Source: Microglena sp. YARC (Eukaryota > Chlorophyta > Chlorophyceae > Chlamydomonadales > Chlamydomonadaceae). From it: a stretch of DNA of 64,000 bases. A model generated the notes under the pieces. The model had not been told where the DNA came from, searched no databases, and worked only from the letters and a program-made list of their open reading frames with translations. How positions within the stretch are numbered: position 1 is the first letter of the stretch; every line of letters begins with the position of its first letter. The DNA lies in assembly GCA_022414725.1 (NCBI GenBank), contig CM039462.1, positions 78,262,399 through 78,326,398 of the forward strand, written 5' to 3'. This document shows positions 1-8,005 of the stretch, piece after piece. Made by a program: the position numbers and the translations under genes.

Positions 1-137
1 TCAAGCAGAATCGCCACTCACCTGTGAACCATTAGCCGGCCATCCGAAGATCCCTTTCAACCTTGCAGGATACAGCAGTGCCCTCCCACTGCCACCAGGC
101 CAGTGCCTCTGCAAGAGCTCATCAAGGCGCTCGTAGG

Positions 138-788
138 TTAAGATCGACTCTGCGTCAAACATTCTGCCAGGGCAGCGATGAAGTGTGTGCCTGCCTTGCC
201 ACCTGCCGTTTCTTCAAAAGTCCCAGTTGCCAACAACATCACGTCCTTGTGTGCAACGAGATGGAACTGTGCATCATGATCTGCTCTTGATGCGTCAAGC
301 AGAGATCTTCCGTGCTGGAACGGCAGACCAGGGTCGGGGACAATGGCATTTTCTTCGCACATGTTGAGCACGCGGATGAGTGTGCCGCAAAAACGTTGAG
401 CTGCCACCACCGCATCGATGGCCTCAGCTGACACCAGCTGTTTGTAAGAACATACCAATGTACCGTGACGTGGCGACCCCTCATTCATGCCATGCCCACA
501 GAATAACAAAATAGCAACGTCCACTGAGGGATCCAACAACCAAGCCAAATGGTCCATGACGGTCCTCCGGCACACGGTGCCTTCGAGAACATTGATCTCC
601 ATACCAGAACCCAAAACCTTGTTGACAAAAACATCATGGTCCTTCATGGATCCGCCACATCTGTACCCCTTCAAGTCCCTTGGCAGCGTACCACACTCTT
701 CCAATGTGTGCCTAAGCAAGAATCCCAACCCGTCTACGTAGTAACTTGGAAAAATGAACAAGGCGCGACGAGTCTTCACGGACGCCAT
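138..788 (-). CDS. Caspase-like (clan CD) cysteine peptidase domain protein, 216 aa
   Basis: A single uninterrupted frame with an ATG start. The central strand-plus-motif DVAILLFCGHGMNEGS (about residues 90-105) matches the catalytic-histidine GHG turn of caspase, metacaspase and paracaspase domains. A second segment, LIRVLNMCEENA (about 136-147), follows at the spacing expected for the strand that ends in the catalytic cysteine. In canonical metacaspases that strand ends in D-x-C-H-S-G; here only the Cys is recognisable. The length suits a bare p20-like domain without a prodomain. No signal peptide or membrane segment is evident. A second, broken GHG-containing gene lies at 25.5-26.4 kb, so the family is duplicated here. 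The role is inferred to be peptidase or pseudopeptidase; the weak Cys context leaves activity open. Confidence 0.6.
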   Translation of the reverse strand: MASVKTRRALFIFPSYYVDGLGFLLRHTLEECGTLPRDLKGYRCGGSMKDHDVFVNKVLGSGMEINVLEGTVCRRTVMDHLAWLLDPSVDVAILLFCGHGMNEGSPRHGTLVCSYKQLVSAEAIDAVVAAQRFCGTLIRVLNMCEENAIVPDPGLPFQHGRSLLDASRADHDAQFHLVAHKDVMLLATGTFEETAGGKAGTHFIAALAECLTQSRS

Positions 789-1157
789 CTTGTGCTCCTA
801 CTCTCAAATCTAATCCGGTACCGCGAATTAATAATAATCCGCCGCGTTGTTCTTATGCTCAAATCAATGACGATCGATTTCCAGTGTTGCAACCTTCTCA
901 AGTCGCCGCGTGGCATGATGTGTGATAAGGATGGACTACACGCTGCTTCTGCGTGCGTGATGTGGCTGGGCGATAAGCCGCCGCCGCCGCATCAGTTCCG
1001 TGCGTGTGCGTGATGAGTATGGACGAGGATCCGCCGGCGTGCATGGATTCTTTGGATTGCTTTGACATTGAGATGCATGAGATTGCATTCAATCGTCAGC
1101 ACTTTGTCTCTGTACGTTTATATATAGCGTTTTCTTGTCTGCTGCGCCTTTAGGGAC
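789..1157. other. Intergenic, no convincing gene
   Basis: Between the divergent caspase-like gene and the small coiled-coil gene. It holds G/C-rich CGTGCGTGTGCGTGATG-like words that recur near 16.2, 30.65 and 33.5 kb, and a TATATATAGCG stretch about 30 nt before the next start that could be a TATA-type promoter. Nothing else is seen. Confidence 0.4.
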
Positions 1158-1421
1158 ATGAACATGGAGCCGCCCCCCTGCAAAACCAACTACCCTTCTA
1201 CGTCACCCAAGAGCAGTTTCGTTGCATGCGAGCTCCGCATTATGCAACGCATGCAGCAACATTCGAACTACATTAATGATATGCGCGCTGAGCTCATCGC
1301 AGCCAACATGCACATGCAACAACAGATCAACGACTTGCGCGACGCAGTGCGGGCGCTGGAGCACAGGTGCGGTGTTAGGACATTGACCTGTGCGGCGGTT
1401 GCGCTAAATTCGAGATTTTAA
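1158..1421 (+). CDS. Small coiled-coil protein, 87 aa, unknown function
   Basis: ATG-started frame. Residues about 28-70 are rich in heptad-like spacing (MRAELIAANMHMQQQINDLR), suggesting a single coiled coil after a polar, Pro/Ser-rich N-terminus. A TATATATAG sequence lies about 35 nt upstream. The last residues run to the edge of a MITE that starts 33 bp downstream, so the natural C-terminus may have been altered. No family recognised. Confidence 0.4.
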   Translation: MNMEPPPCKTNYPSTSPKSSFVACELRIMQRMQQHSNYINDMRAELIAANMHMQQQINDLRDAVRALEHRCGVRTLTCAAVALNSRF

Positions 1422-1453
1422 CCGGGCACTTTTTGACACTGTTACACTCAGAA

Positions 1454-1612
1454 TGGCGTTCCTGCTCCCGGCCGATTTTGACTGGTTGCGAAACATGGTA
1501 TGGAGAGGATTTGTGATTCCTTGGTGCTGATGTCTCAAGCTAGCGAGTCGTTCAAAGAGCTCTAAATCCTGATTAAAATTTAAAAAAATCGGCCGGGAGG
1601 CGGGAACGCCCA
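1454..1612. mobile_element. Family B MITE, full copy
   Basis: About 159 bp, palindromic. The left end TGGCGTTCCTGCTCCCGGCC and the right end GGCCGGGAGGCGGGAACGCC are inverted repeats of about 28 bp that include an A/T run. The core contains GACTGGTTGCGAAACATGGT and AGCTAGCGAGTCGTTC, found in the other copies at 28707, 39078 and 50839. It has no coding capacity and is presumably mobilised in trans. Confidence 0.85.
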
Positions 1613-1639
1613 TTTCAGACCGGTGAATAATGTTACAGT

Positions 1640-1940
1640 ATAATGTCCATCTGCCGTTTGCGTGCGTCCTCCGATACATTCGGCAGTGTTCCGCCGTTTG
1701 CGTGTGTCCTCCTCCGATGGACAAGTCAGATCTTTCGCGAGTCCGCAGCTGAATTCCCCTGCCCCACTCCGTGGGTCCCGCGATTCCCTTTCATGATACC
1801 GGAATAGTTGTTAAGCAGACGCCTGCTTGAGACGGCAGTTAATGAAAAGATGAATCGCGGATTCGAGGAATGACTCATGGATGTTGGTACTGACGACTGC
1901 TCAACATAAGGAGTAAAAAGCTGTGCATGTATAATCAAGT
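1640..1940. repeat. Dispersed repeat fragments upstream of the F-box-like gene
   Basis: About 1650-1725 contains two copies of a CCGTTTGCGTG...CCTCCGATA word also present at 30.57 and 48.0 kb. About 1737-1795 (GTCCGCAGCTGAATTCCCCT...) is nearly repeated at about 46090-46150. These look like duplicated intergenic DNA, not genes. Confidence 0.5.
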
Positions 1941-2549
1941 ATGCCTTTCAAGGTGGGGTTTAAATCGTTGAACATTGGAGTGCAATGTGCAAGGTATGCC
2001 GATGTGCGTCAATTGTTTGGATTTCCTGACCGTTTGCAGGTTTTGTTTGTACAACGCAATGCGTTCGAGGCGTACGTAAAGGACGATAGCATACCCTTAG
2101 ACCCTCAAAAAATGTGGCATGAGAATATTCATATCCGCAAATGCAATCTCAACGGACTCGTCCGTGCGCTTATGAGGAGACTGACACTGTTGGAGCACAT
2201 GCGAGCATGGGAGAACAATAAGGATGGACCCATACGGAGGGCATGCATTGTTGAGATTTATGTGGAGTGGAATGTAATAGAAAGGAGACTAACCCGCCTC
2301 ATTGCATCCGACGCTGTTGTGGGCGATTCCGTGATCCGCTTCTGCCCAAACGAAAGCACATGTCTTGCCAGACAGTTGGACCCAACCCTATTGTCATCAA
2401 TTCCACCTGACGTGATAGAGAACATAATAAGTATGGTAGGGGAGCCAGACGCGAATGCGCTACGCGCAGCATCTCCTACCATCGACGCTCAGTATGTGCC
2501 GACGAAGATTAGGAAGATGTTCGTCGTTCTGGACCAGATTGCTGTTTAG
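1941..2549 (+). CDS. F-box-like protein, 202 aa
   Basis: Intact ATG-started frame. Near the C-terminus (about residues 152-180) the stretch IPPDVIENIISMVGEPDANA resembles an F-box (LP-x-D/E-x2-x2-I-x2-L ... D-x3-L), the motif that docks substrate receptors onto SKP1-cullin ubiquitin ligases. The N-terminal 150 residues are Arg-rich and helical-looking and are not recognised. An F-box at the C-terminal side is unusual; most sit at the N-terminus. The last 52 codons plus downstream DNA are duplicated at 4842-5034. Several other F-box-like genes occur in this window, which supports the reading. Confidence 0.5.
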   Translation: MPFKVGFKSLNIGVQCARYADVRQLFGFPDRLQVLFVQRNAFEAYVKDDSIPLDPQKMWHENIHIRKCNLNGLVRALMRRLTLLEHMRAWENNKDGPIRRACIVEIYVEWNVIERRLTRLIASDAVVGDSVIRFCPNESTCLARQLDPTLLSSIPPDVIENIISMVGEPDANALRAASPTIDAQYVPTKIRKMFVVLDQIAV

Positions 2550-2769
2550 TTTTGTAGTAAGCGTATCTGAAGAGTCAGGAGAGTGGGTCATGAAACATTT
2601 GAAACAATTATTAAACCGCTAAAATGAAATCCCTCTCTTCCATACATCCTCAACAGGTCCGATCTCGCAATGTCAAGAATCACCTTGGTTCACGAAGATG
2701 CGTTCTTGTCCTTGATTTTGTTGGATGCGTGTATTGCGCAAATTAATTGAGGGTGGATGCGTGCGAATG

Positions 2770-2910
2770 AATGAGAATGTCTGCGCATCAAATGGAAAGA
2801 AAGTCACACCAAACAAACTTTGAGATCCCCGATGCAAACTCACCTATTGAATGTGTTTCCACGATCTCCGGTCTCAGAATCGCGAGTGAACTGTGCGAAA
2901 CTCACAAGCC
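2770..2910. repeat. Duplicated non-coding segment (copy at about 42735-42870)
   Basis: AAACTTTGAGATCC, CACTTATTGAACGTGTT-type and CAGAATCGCGAGTGAACTGT words are shared, in the same order, with 42735-42870. No coding interpretation holds in both copies. The surrounding 2550-3012 shows no convincing gene. Confidence 0.5.
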
Positions 2911-3012
2911 AAGTCGTAGTTGGTCTGCTCTCGAAGCTTCCATAGTTGACCAATTCAAGATTCAGGTCAAACGAGGTTAAGGGGGAGCTGAATGAGATAA
3001 TGGATCGGAAGA

Positions 3013-3692
3013 ATGCAGTGGGAGAACAAAGTGCTAGTGCTGTCGGAGGGTCAGCGCGAGGTGATCTGTCATGCACTAGACTGGGATGCGGTGGCGAGAG
3101 ATGTTAGGGGTGCTCTAGTGCCCGGCAAGGCGGTGTCATGTATAGCGTTTATAGGGGCTGGGAGCGCAGAGAACGAGGTGGCGCTGCTGCACGCTATGGG
3201 GAATGTGGGCGGTGTTTATGCACTGACGGGGTGCGGAAGCAACAGGTAGCTTTTCTGGACACATGCTTTACCACGCGATCGTTACAGAATGTGAAGTGCT
3301 ATGCGGACGGGCTGAGTGATCAGCAGCCCCGACCAGCGTTGTTGTTTTCATTCAAGGACCTGACAACATTCTTGCAGCGACAGCATGCGCTGCGGCCTGA
3401 GGAGCAGTTCATAGTGCTCGGCATCAACGCGGGGATGACCATGAACAGCTCGGAGGAGCTGTACGAATGTCACCGGTTCCTGTGCCAGTGCGCGGAATGG
3501 GCGGCAGGTGGCGCTATGCACCAGCAGTACATGAATTTCATGGGGGACGCCAACCACTGGAGGGTTCCGGGCCGGTCGGTGCATCTTGGCACCGGGCTGT
3601 GGTGCTACCAGAGTCCCTGGTGGGAGCTGGCCAAGGCCATCATAACAGATACAAGCGCAGAACTGCTCCTGTTGGGACGGCGAACTGCCTGA
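3013..3692 (+). pseudogene. Unknown gene with one frameshift, about 220 codons
   Basis: Two overlapping frames form one continuous gene: the first (3013-3249) contains AVSCIAFIGAGSAENEV, the second (to 3692) continues with QQVAFLDTCFTTRSL and runs to a stop. The switch lies near 3225-3245. The join of two hydrophobic beta-like segments recalls a Rossmann-like fold, but no family is assigned. The ATG at 3013 is the first in frame. The 3' part is GC-rich and well coded (third-position bias), so the break is either recent or a sequencing error. Confidence 0.5.
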
Positions 3693-3699
3693 TGCTGAG

Positions 3700-3990
3700 G
3701 TCAACATACACTCTCTCGATGGACACACGCATTGATCGAGTGCATTGTTTCTGTTCCGTTGAATTTAAGCTACCCGTATATCCTCGAACCTATGAATTTC
3801 TTATTACACATCCGGGGGTCCAGGGTAAGAAAGACAATGAATTCTCCATAGGGGTATCATAGTGGTCAACTCCCCCGGGGATGCTGTCCTTTACGAACAG
3901 GGATTTTCTGTTCGAACTGACTTCAGGAAGATGCCAGCTCCCCCCAAAATGTCTCTGTCGCAGGTGAATTGACAGTTCTTGCAGGTGTAT
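3700..3990 (+). pseudogene. Decayed coding remnant
   Basis: A readable segment (FKLPVYPRTYEFLITHPGVQ) is followed, after a frame change near 3860, by VVNSPGDAVLYEQGFSVRTD and then a stop. It looks like part of a beta-rich protein that has lost its start. It may once have been the 3' continuation of the gene at 3013-3692. No family recognised. Confidence 0.3.
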
Positions 3991-4073
3991 GTCTCTCCAC
4001 TTGTTTAAGAAACCGCACATAGGTAATGCTCAAGCACATGCAAGAACACTGTCCCGTACTCTTCACACTTAAT

Positions 4074-4189
4074 AGAATGAATGGACGGATGGGGGGCATG
4101 CGAAAGCCGCATGTGAAAAAAAAATTGACTGAATTGTCATAAAAGAAACCGATAACCACCACAAACACCCACAAATACCCACAAACACA
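4074..4189. repeat. Upstream region of IQ paralogue 1, duplicated at 5108-5223
   Basis: The 116 bp before the first IQ-motif gene are repeated almost base for base before the second, including the short palindrome GCATGCGAAAGCCGCATG, the AAAATTGA box and CAAACACCCACAAATACCCA just before the ATG. The duplication therefore carried promoter and gene together. Confidence 0.85.
4121..4128 (+). promoter_or_regulatory. AAAATTGA early-promoter-like box, 62 nt before ATG
   Basis: AAAATTGA lies in a run of A, 62 nt upstream of the start at 4190. This exact octamer is the known early promoter of mimivirus and relatives, usually 50-110 nt from the start codon. Two more exact copies occur here (5155 and 7171), each upstream of an open gene. 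Confidence 0.6.
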
Positions 4190-4783
4190 ATGGCAAACTT
4201 TACTGAATTATACAACGATGTTGCCAATGACACTTCATGCGTTCCGTCGGATACATTTTGCGATCGCGCAAGAGAACTCCTTCCGCCCATGGCGCGCGTT
4301 TGGAAGGTACTTGCAAAGCTCGCCATTCAATCGTGGGACAACGAAATATACGACGGAGAATTTATTGCCAACGCCTACACAGACGGAAACCACGCCAAGC
4401 TGTTTATCGTCAGTCTGATTGCAGTCTCGCCGGACAATATCATGTGCGATCCCCGCTTCCAAGGCATGCTTCTTGGTTTGGAAGCCGTCTTCTCGTCCTC
4501 TTGTTCCGATCAACCTCACATCACACGCAAGATTGTAAGCAGTCTGTTCATTGAGGTGGATGACGAGATGATCGAGTGTTTGGATTATGGATTAGTCAAT
4601 ATGGAATGGGACTTTGTACAGAACATAGCGTCCCAGTGGTTGCGAGCGTGGTGCTCGGCGCGCAAGATCCAGCGCATGTACCGCAAGTACATCGAGCACA
4701 AAAAGATCAAGCGCCAAAAGCGCCTCCTCATCACAATCCCCAGGATCGTGTCATTGCTCAAGGATTGCAAGGGTCGCGAATAA
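4190..4783 (+). CDS. IQ-motif protein, tandem paralogue 1, 197 aa
   Basis: Intact frame with ATG directly after the conserved leader. The N-terminal 150 residues are acidic to neutral and probably helical (SPDNIMCDPRFQGMLLGLEA at about 83-102). The C-terminus is strongly basic and holds a good IQ calmodulin-binding motif, ARKIQRMYRKYIEHKKIKRQ (about 157-176; IQxxxRxxxxxK). No enzymatic motif is visible. The paralogue at 5224 differs mainly in the central region, while the IQ tail is nearly invariant, suggesting the tail is the conserved function. Expression early in infection is inferred from the AAAATTGA box. Function unknown. Confidence 0.65.
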   Translation: MANFTELYNDVANDTSCVPSDTFCDRARELLPPMARVWKVLAKLAIQSWDNEIYDGEFIANAYTDGNHAKLFIVSLIAVSPDNIMCDPRFQGMLLGLEAVFSSSCSDQPHITRKIVSSLFIEVDDEMIECLDYGLVNMEWDFVQNIASQWLRAWCSARKIQRMYRKYIEHKKIKRQKRLLITIPRIVSLLKDCKGRE

Positions 4784-4841
4784 GTAATTATTCGAGAACA
4801 ACTGTTTTTTTTTTACCTTTTTCCTCAAAGACCAATAGGAT

Positions 4842-5034
4842 TGTCATCAATTCCACCTGACGTGATAGAGAACATAAGAAGTATGGTAAGGGAGCCAGAC
4901 GCGAATGCGCTACGCGCAGCATCTCCTACAATCGACGCTCAGTATGTGCCTACGAAGATTAGGAAGATGTTCGTCGTTCTGGACCAGATTGCTGTTTAGT
5001 TTTGTAGTAAGCGTATCTGAAGAGTCAGGAGATT
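4842..5034 (+). pseudogene. Duplicated 3' end of the F-box-like gene
   Basis: Copy of about 2393-2585: the last 52 codons, the stop and about 35 bp of 3' flank, with a handful of substitutions. It has no start and no 5' part. It lies between the two IQ paralogues, so the tandem duplication of those genes incorporated or followed a partial copy of the upstream gene. Confidence 0.8.
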
Positions 5035-5154
5035 GGGTTTAGCTCAGAGAAATTCCATGCAGCATGAAATTGCCAACGAGGCTTCGAAAGCCGCCGTGTC
5101 GTGGGTGAGAATGAATGGACGGATGGGGGGCATGCGAAAGCCGCATGTGAAAAA

Positions 5155-5162
5155 AAAATTGA
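5155..5162 (+). promoter_or_regulatory. AAAATTGA early-promoter-like box, 62 nt before ATG
   Basis: Second exact octamer, at the same distance from the start at 5224 as in paralogue 1. It was duplicated together with the gene. Confidence 0.6.
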
Positions 5163-5223
5163 CTGAATTGTCATAAAAGAAACCGATAACCACCACAAAC
5201 ACCCACAAATACCCACAAACACA

Positions 5224-5826
5224 ATGGCAAACTTTACTGAATTATACAACGATGTTGCCAATGACACTTCGGGCGTTCCGTCGGATCCATTTTGCGATCG
5301 CGCAAGAGAACTCGTTCCGCCCATGGCGCCCGTTTGGAAGGTACTTGCAAATCTCGGCATTCAATCGTGGGACAACGAAATCTGCCATGGAGACTTGACT
5401 GCCAACGACTACACAGACGGAAACCACGCCAAGCTGTTTATCCTCAATCTGATGACATTCTCGACGGACACGATCATATGCGATCCCCGCTTCCAAGGCA
5501 TGTTTCTTGGTTTGGAAGCCGTCTTCTCGTTCAATCCTTATTGTTCCGATCACCCTCACATCACACGCAAGATTTTAAGCAGTCTGTTCATTGAGGTGGA
5601 TGACGAGATGATCGATTGGGTGTCAGCTGAAGGATTCATCAATATGGAATGGGACTTTGTACAGCACATAGCGTCCCAGTGGTTGCGAGCGTGGTGCTCG
5701 GCGCGCAAGATCCAGCGCATGTACCGCAAGTACATCGAGCACAAAAAGATCCAGCGCCAAAAGCGCCTCCTCATCACAATCCCCAGGATCGTGTCATTGC
5801 TCAAGGATTGCAAGGGTCGCGAATAA
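5224..5826 (+). CDS. IQ-motif protein, tandem paralogue 2, 200 aa
   Basis: Intact ATG-started frame, clearly a duplicate of 4190-4783. Differences cluster in the middle (an inserted SFNPYCSDHP segment and a changed DWVSAEGFINME stretch), while the IQ tail ARKIQRMYRKYIEHKKIQRQ and the final 25 residues are almost unchanged. The downstream ATTATTCGAGAACAACT and poly-T are duplicated too. Both copies being open amid many broken genes suggests either recent duplication or retained function. Confidence 0.65.
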   Translation: MANFTELYNDVANDTSGVPSDPFCDRARELVPPMAPVWKVLANLGIQSWDNEICHGDLTANDYTDGNHAKLFILNLMTFSTDTIICDPRFQGMFLGLEAVFSFNPYCSDHPHITRKILSSLFIEVDDEMIDWVSAEGFINMEWDFVQHIASQWLRAWCSARKIQRMYRKYIEHKKIQRQKRLLITIPRIVSLLKDCKGRE

Positions 5827-5898
5827 GTAATTATTCGAGAACAACTTTTTTTTTTTACCTTTTTCCTCAAAGTCCAGACACTGCATCACCCGGCTCGG

Positions 5899-6039
5899 AT
5901 GCCAGGTCCGCCGAATGAGCTCCTCCCTGATGAATTACGGTTTACCAAAGAGGCTACTCGGAATATCATCTTCGAGAACCTCTTAAACCTGCTGCACCCC
6001 CCGACGTTGCCCAAAAGCAACGATCTGCAGTCTGGATGA
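5899..6039 (+). CDS. Small ORF, 46 aa, with a recurring C-terminal end
   Basis: ATG-started frame ending in LLHPPTLPKSNDLQSG. The same end, followed by the same intergenic DNA, appears in decayed form on the minus strand at about 49730-49790 and as ...NDLQSG near 23035. This looks like the 3' end of a multi-copy gene whose 5' part is lost here. It lies 34 nt before the next gene's ATG. It could be a true small gene or a remnant. Confidence 0.35.
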   Translation: MPGPPNELLPDELRFTKEATRNIIFENLLNLLHPPTLPKSNDLQSG

Positions 6040-6048
6040 GTATAAGGT

Positions 6049-6072
6049 GTGTCCCACTTTATTTGAGAACAA
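6049..6072 (+). promoter_or_regulatory. Conserved CCCACTTTATTTGAGAACA leader element
   Basis: The block TGTCCCACTTTATTTGAGAA with CAA following ends one base before the ATG at 6074. The same word precedes ORFs at 22959 (minus), 44487 (minus) and 49674 (minus), 9-40 nt before their start codons, and is seen degenerate at 23400 and 46172. It is read here as a promoter or 5' leader; it could instead be the end of a mobile repeat. Confidence 0.45.
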
Positions 6073-6073
6073 T

Positions 6074-6588
6074 ATGATCGTGATCGGGGCAGATGCCACC
6101 GGTGCATGTGAGAAGTTCCCCAGTCATGTCCCGTGCGCCTTTGTCACCATTCCTATGGGAGAAATAGTTGCGATATTCAGTCCGTCAGGCGACGGCACAT
6201 TCAAGACCGGTGCCACCCTGGATCTCAAAATATGTGACGAACACACATGGCATGCGGTAGACGCCCTACGAATGGACATGATCAAGAAATGGTTTGATTG
6301 GACGAGGCGGTGTTCCTGCCACCACGGACCATCACAGTGTTAGTGCCTAGTTACACCACCATCTATGACACGAGTGATGCTGGCGAGGGCACATGCAGCC
6401 TGTCATGCACCACTGGGGACACGCCGTTGCATGTCGGAGACCGCATCGGATTGTATGCCACACTGCGTAGTTTCGGAAGACATACGGTTTGCTACGATTC
6501 ATTCCACAGCTTGGTGTTCGAATGCGAAGGCATCACGGCGGTAGTGAACGAGTTGATCACAAACTCTGGATCACGCCGGAGCGCATGA
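6074..6588 (+). pseudogene. Unknown gene, one frameshift, about 170 codons
   Basis: Starts at ATG 6074 with MIVIGADATGACEKFPSHVP. The frame ends at 6343, but an overlapping frame from about 6298 continues with PPRTITVLVPSYTTIYDTSD and YDSFHSLVFECEGITAVVNE to a stop at 6588. Both halves are rich in beta-strand residues. Composition is continuous across the switch (about 6300-6320), supporting one gene with a single indel. Its 3' end lies 5 bp from a family A transposon end. Family not recognised. Confidence 0.45.
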
Positions 6589-6592
6589 AAAG

Positions 6593-6612
6593 GTTTTACT
6601 GTTCCGCCGACT
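6593..6612. mobile_element. Solo family A terminal repeat
   Basis: TTTTACTGTTCCGCCGACTG followed by TA, the right-end sequence of the family A elements. No matching opposite end is found nearby, so it is a remnant. Confidence 0.6.
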
Positions 6613-6664
6613 GTAGCGAGTCGTTCCTATTTTTATATTTTTATACATGTATACGTGTACGTAA

Positions 6665-7162
6665 ATGTCTTCAACAACCCGCAATTCCTCTTCTACTTCA
6701 AAACGTAAGAAGACTTCTGGAGATGCGACTTTTGCAGCTAAGCTGGCTGTGTTCATGTTGAACGCTCAATCACACGACATTCATTTTTCCGAGAAGGAGG
6801 GCTTCCTTCACTCGAGTGATTACGTGAAGGGTATCATCCCCCTTTTGCATATGAACATCAGTCGCGAGGGGTTTCAAGTGGTTATGTGCACTACGAAGGG
6901 TAATTTGTCCATTGCCCTAGCTCAGTTGTGTAGTAGCAAGAACATCGAGGATATTCTTTCTTTCGAAAAGTTCAGTTGCCTGCGTCAGTGTGCTTTTACA
7001 AGTGACGTTCTTGTTGACCGTTTCGTAGACACGATTGAGACTTCTTATGAGACCCGCAAGAACGGAATTAAGTTGGTGAAGCAGTTGGCTAAGCACCAGC
7101 GATGGCAGGTGAGTGCCGGTATCATCCCCGAGTCCTCGATCGCGTGGTCTGAGAATCTTTAA
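6665..7162 (+). CDS. Hypothetical protein, 165 aa
   Basis: Intact ATG-started frame with A/T-rich DNA (TTTTTATATTTTTATACATG) just upstream that could serve as a TATA-like promoter. The N-terminus is Ser/Thr- and Lys-rich (STSKRKKTSGDATFAAKLAV) and may be a nuclear or DNA-binding tail; the rest is predicted helical, ending in a basic helix (TRKNGIKLVKQLAKHQRW). Codon use is even and no in-frame break occurs. No family is recognised. It is one of the few undamaged genes in this half of the window. Confidence 0.6.
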   Translation: MSSTTRNSSSTSKRKKTSGDATFAAKLAVFMLNAQSHDIHFSEKEGFLHSSDYVKGIIPLLHMNISREGFQVVMCTTKGNLSIALAQLCSSKNIEDILSFEKFSCLRQCAFTSDVLVDRFVDTIETSYETRKNGIKLVKQLAKHQRWQVSAGIIPESSIAWSENL

Positions 7163-7170
7163 ATACAAAA

Positions 7171-7178
7171 AAAATTGA
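7171..7178 (+). promoter_or_regulatory. AAAATTGA early-promoter-like box, 75 nt before ATG
   Basis: Third exact octamer, only 9 nt after the stop of the 165-aa gene and 75 nt before the ATG at 7253. Its position is the main reason to believe the small ORF that follows. Confidence 0.55.
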
Positions 7179-7252
7179 AAGGTTTTTCGGAACGTTAGGA
7201 ATACAACAAAAACCTCCTCACACCCCTTAATATACTGCATCTGTCATACGAA

Positions 7253-7381
7253 ATGTTTGGAATCTCTGACGTCTTCGCAATCATTGCGTCCCGACCCAAG
7301 GTATTCGTCATTTACGACAACCCGACTTTCGTCGCCAAGCCTGTGTTAACACGCAAAGGGATGTCCCACACCAAGAAGTAA
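7253..7381 (+). CDS. Small ORF, 42 aa
   Basis: Frame with MFGISDVFAIIASRPKVFVI at the start and a Lys-rich end (TRKGMSHTKK). It is supported by the AAAATTGA box at the expected distance. No membrane segment or motif. It may be a small early viral protein or the 5' part of a longer lost gene. Confidence 0.4.
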   Translation: MFGISDVFAIIASRPKVFVIYDNPTFVAKPVLTRKGMSHTKK

Positions 7382-7383
7382 TC

Positions 7384-7887
7384 TGGATGAGAAGGTGTTC
7401 CTGTTTCAAGTATTTGAAACAAAACGGGGCCAAAATCAGCACCTCCACGTGGTGGCCCTGGATACCCAACCAAGCTGAAACAAATAAAACTATTTATAAC
7501 TATTTATATTTATATTATATTTATATTATATTTATATTATTATATTTATATTTATATTTTATTTATATTTATAACTATTTATATTTGTTTTATTTGTTTT
7601 TGGATGTTTCATTTTACTGTTCCGCCGACTGTAGTTACACATATGTATGTGAAAGGGGATCCGCGCTTGTTGAATACAAAATCCTGGGCTTCCCTTATTT
7701 TTATCTTCGAGAACCTCTTCAACATTCTACACGAACCACTTTTTGTAGATAAATTCAGCAACAACGGCAACAAATAAAACAAAGATAGCTCTTTTCAAGT
7801 ACATGTTTGTGCGGGCGCGACTCTCCTGTTCGCGAGCAAACGGTACGCCCTTGACCCAGTATGCTTCGAGACTCCCCACAAGTGAGA
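7384..7887. repeat. AT-rich low-complexity stretch and solo transposon end
   Basis: 7490-7600 is a TTTATATTTATAT low-complexity tract. 7605-7631 is a solo family A right end (TGTTTCATTTTACTGTTCCG...) flanked by TA. 7384-7430 is a diverged copy of the CCCACTTTATTTGAGAACA boundary repeat (TCTGGATGAGAAGGTGTTCC). 7650-7680 carries GTGAAAGGGG...GCTTGTTGAATAC, shared with 29.13 and 48.16 kb. No gene is seen. Confidence 0.55.
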
Positions 7888-7935
7888 AACCCGAAACTCG
7901 AAACCCTAAACCATAAACCCTAAACCCTAAACCCA
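7888..7935. repeat. Interstitial telomere-type repeat (CCCTAAA)n
   Basis: CCCTAAACCCTAAACCC preceded by degenerate CCCGAAA and CCATAAA units, about seven in all. CCCTAAA/TTTAGGG is the telomere repeat of plants, green algae, many stramenopiles and several other protists. On the plus strand it is in C-rich orientation, opposite to the G-rich subtelomeric DNA at the right end of the window. Confidence 0.7.
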
Positions 7936-8005
7936 GCTATGGATTGTACAAAACATCAGGATCCACCACTTCAGTCCTTTTTCATGGAGAAACTTTCTAT
8001 TGACC

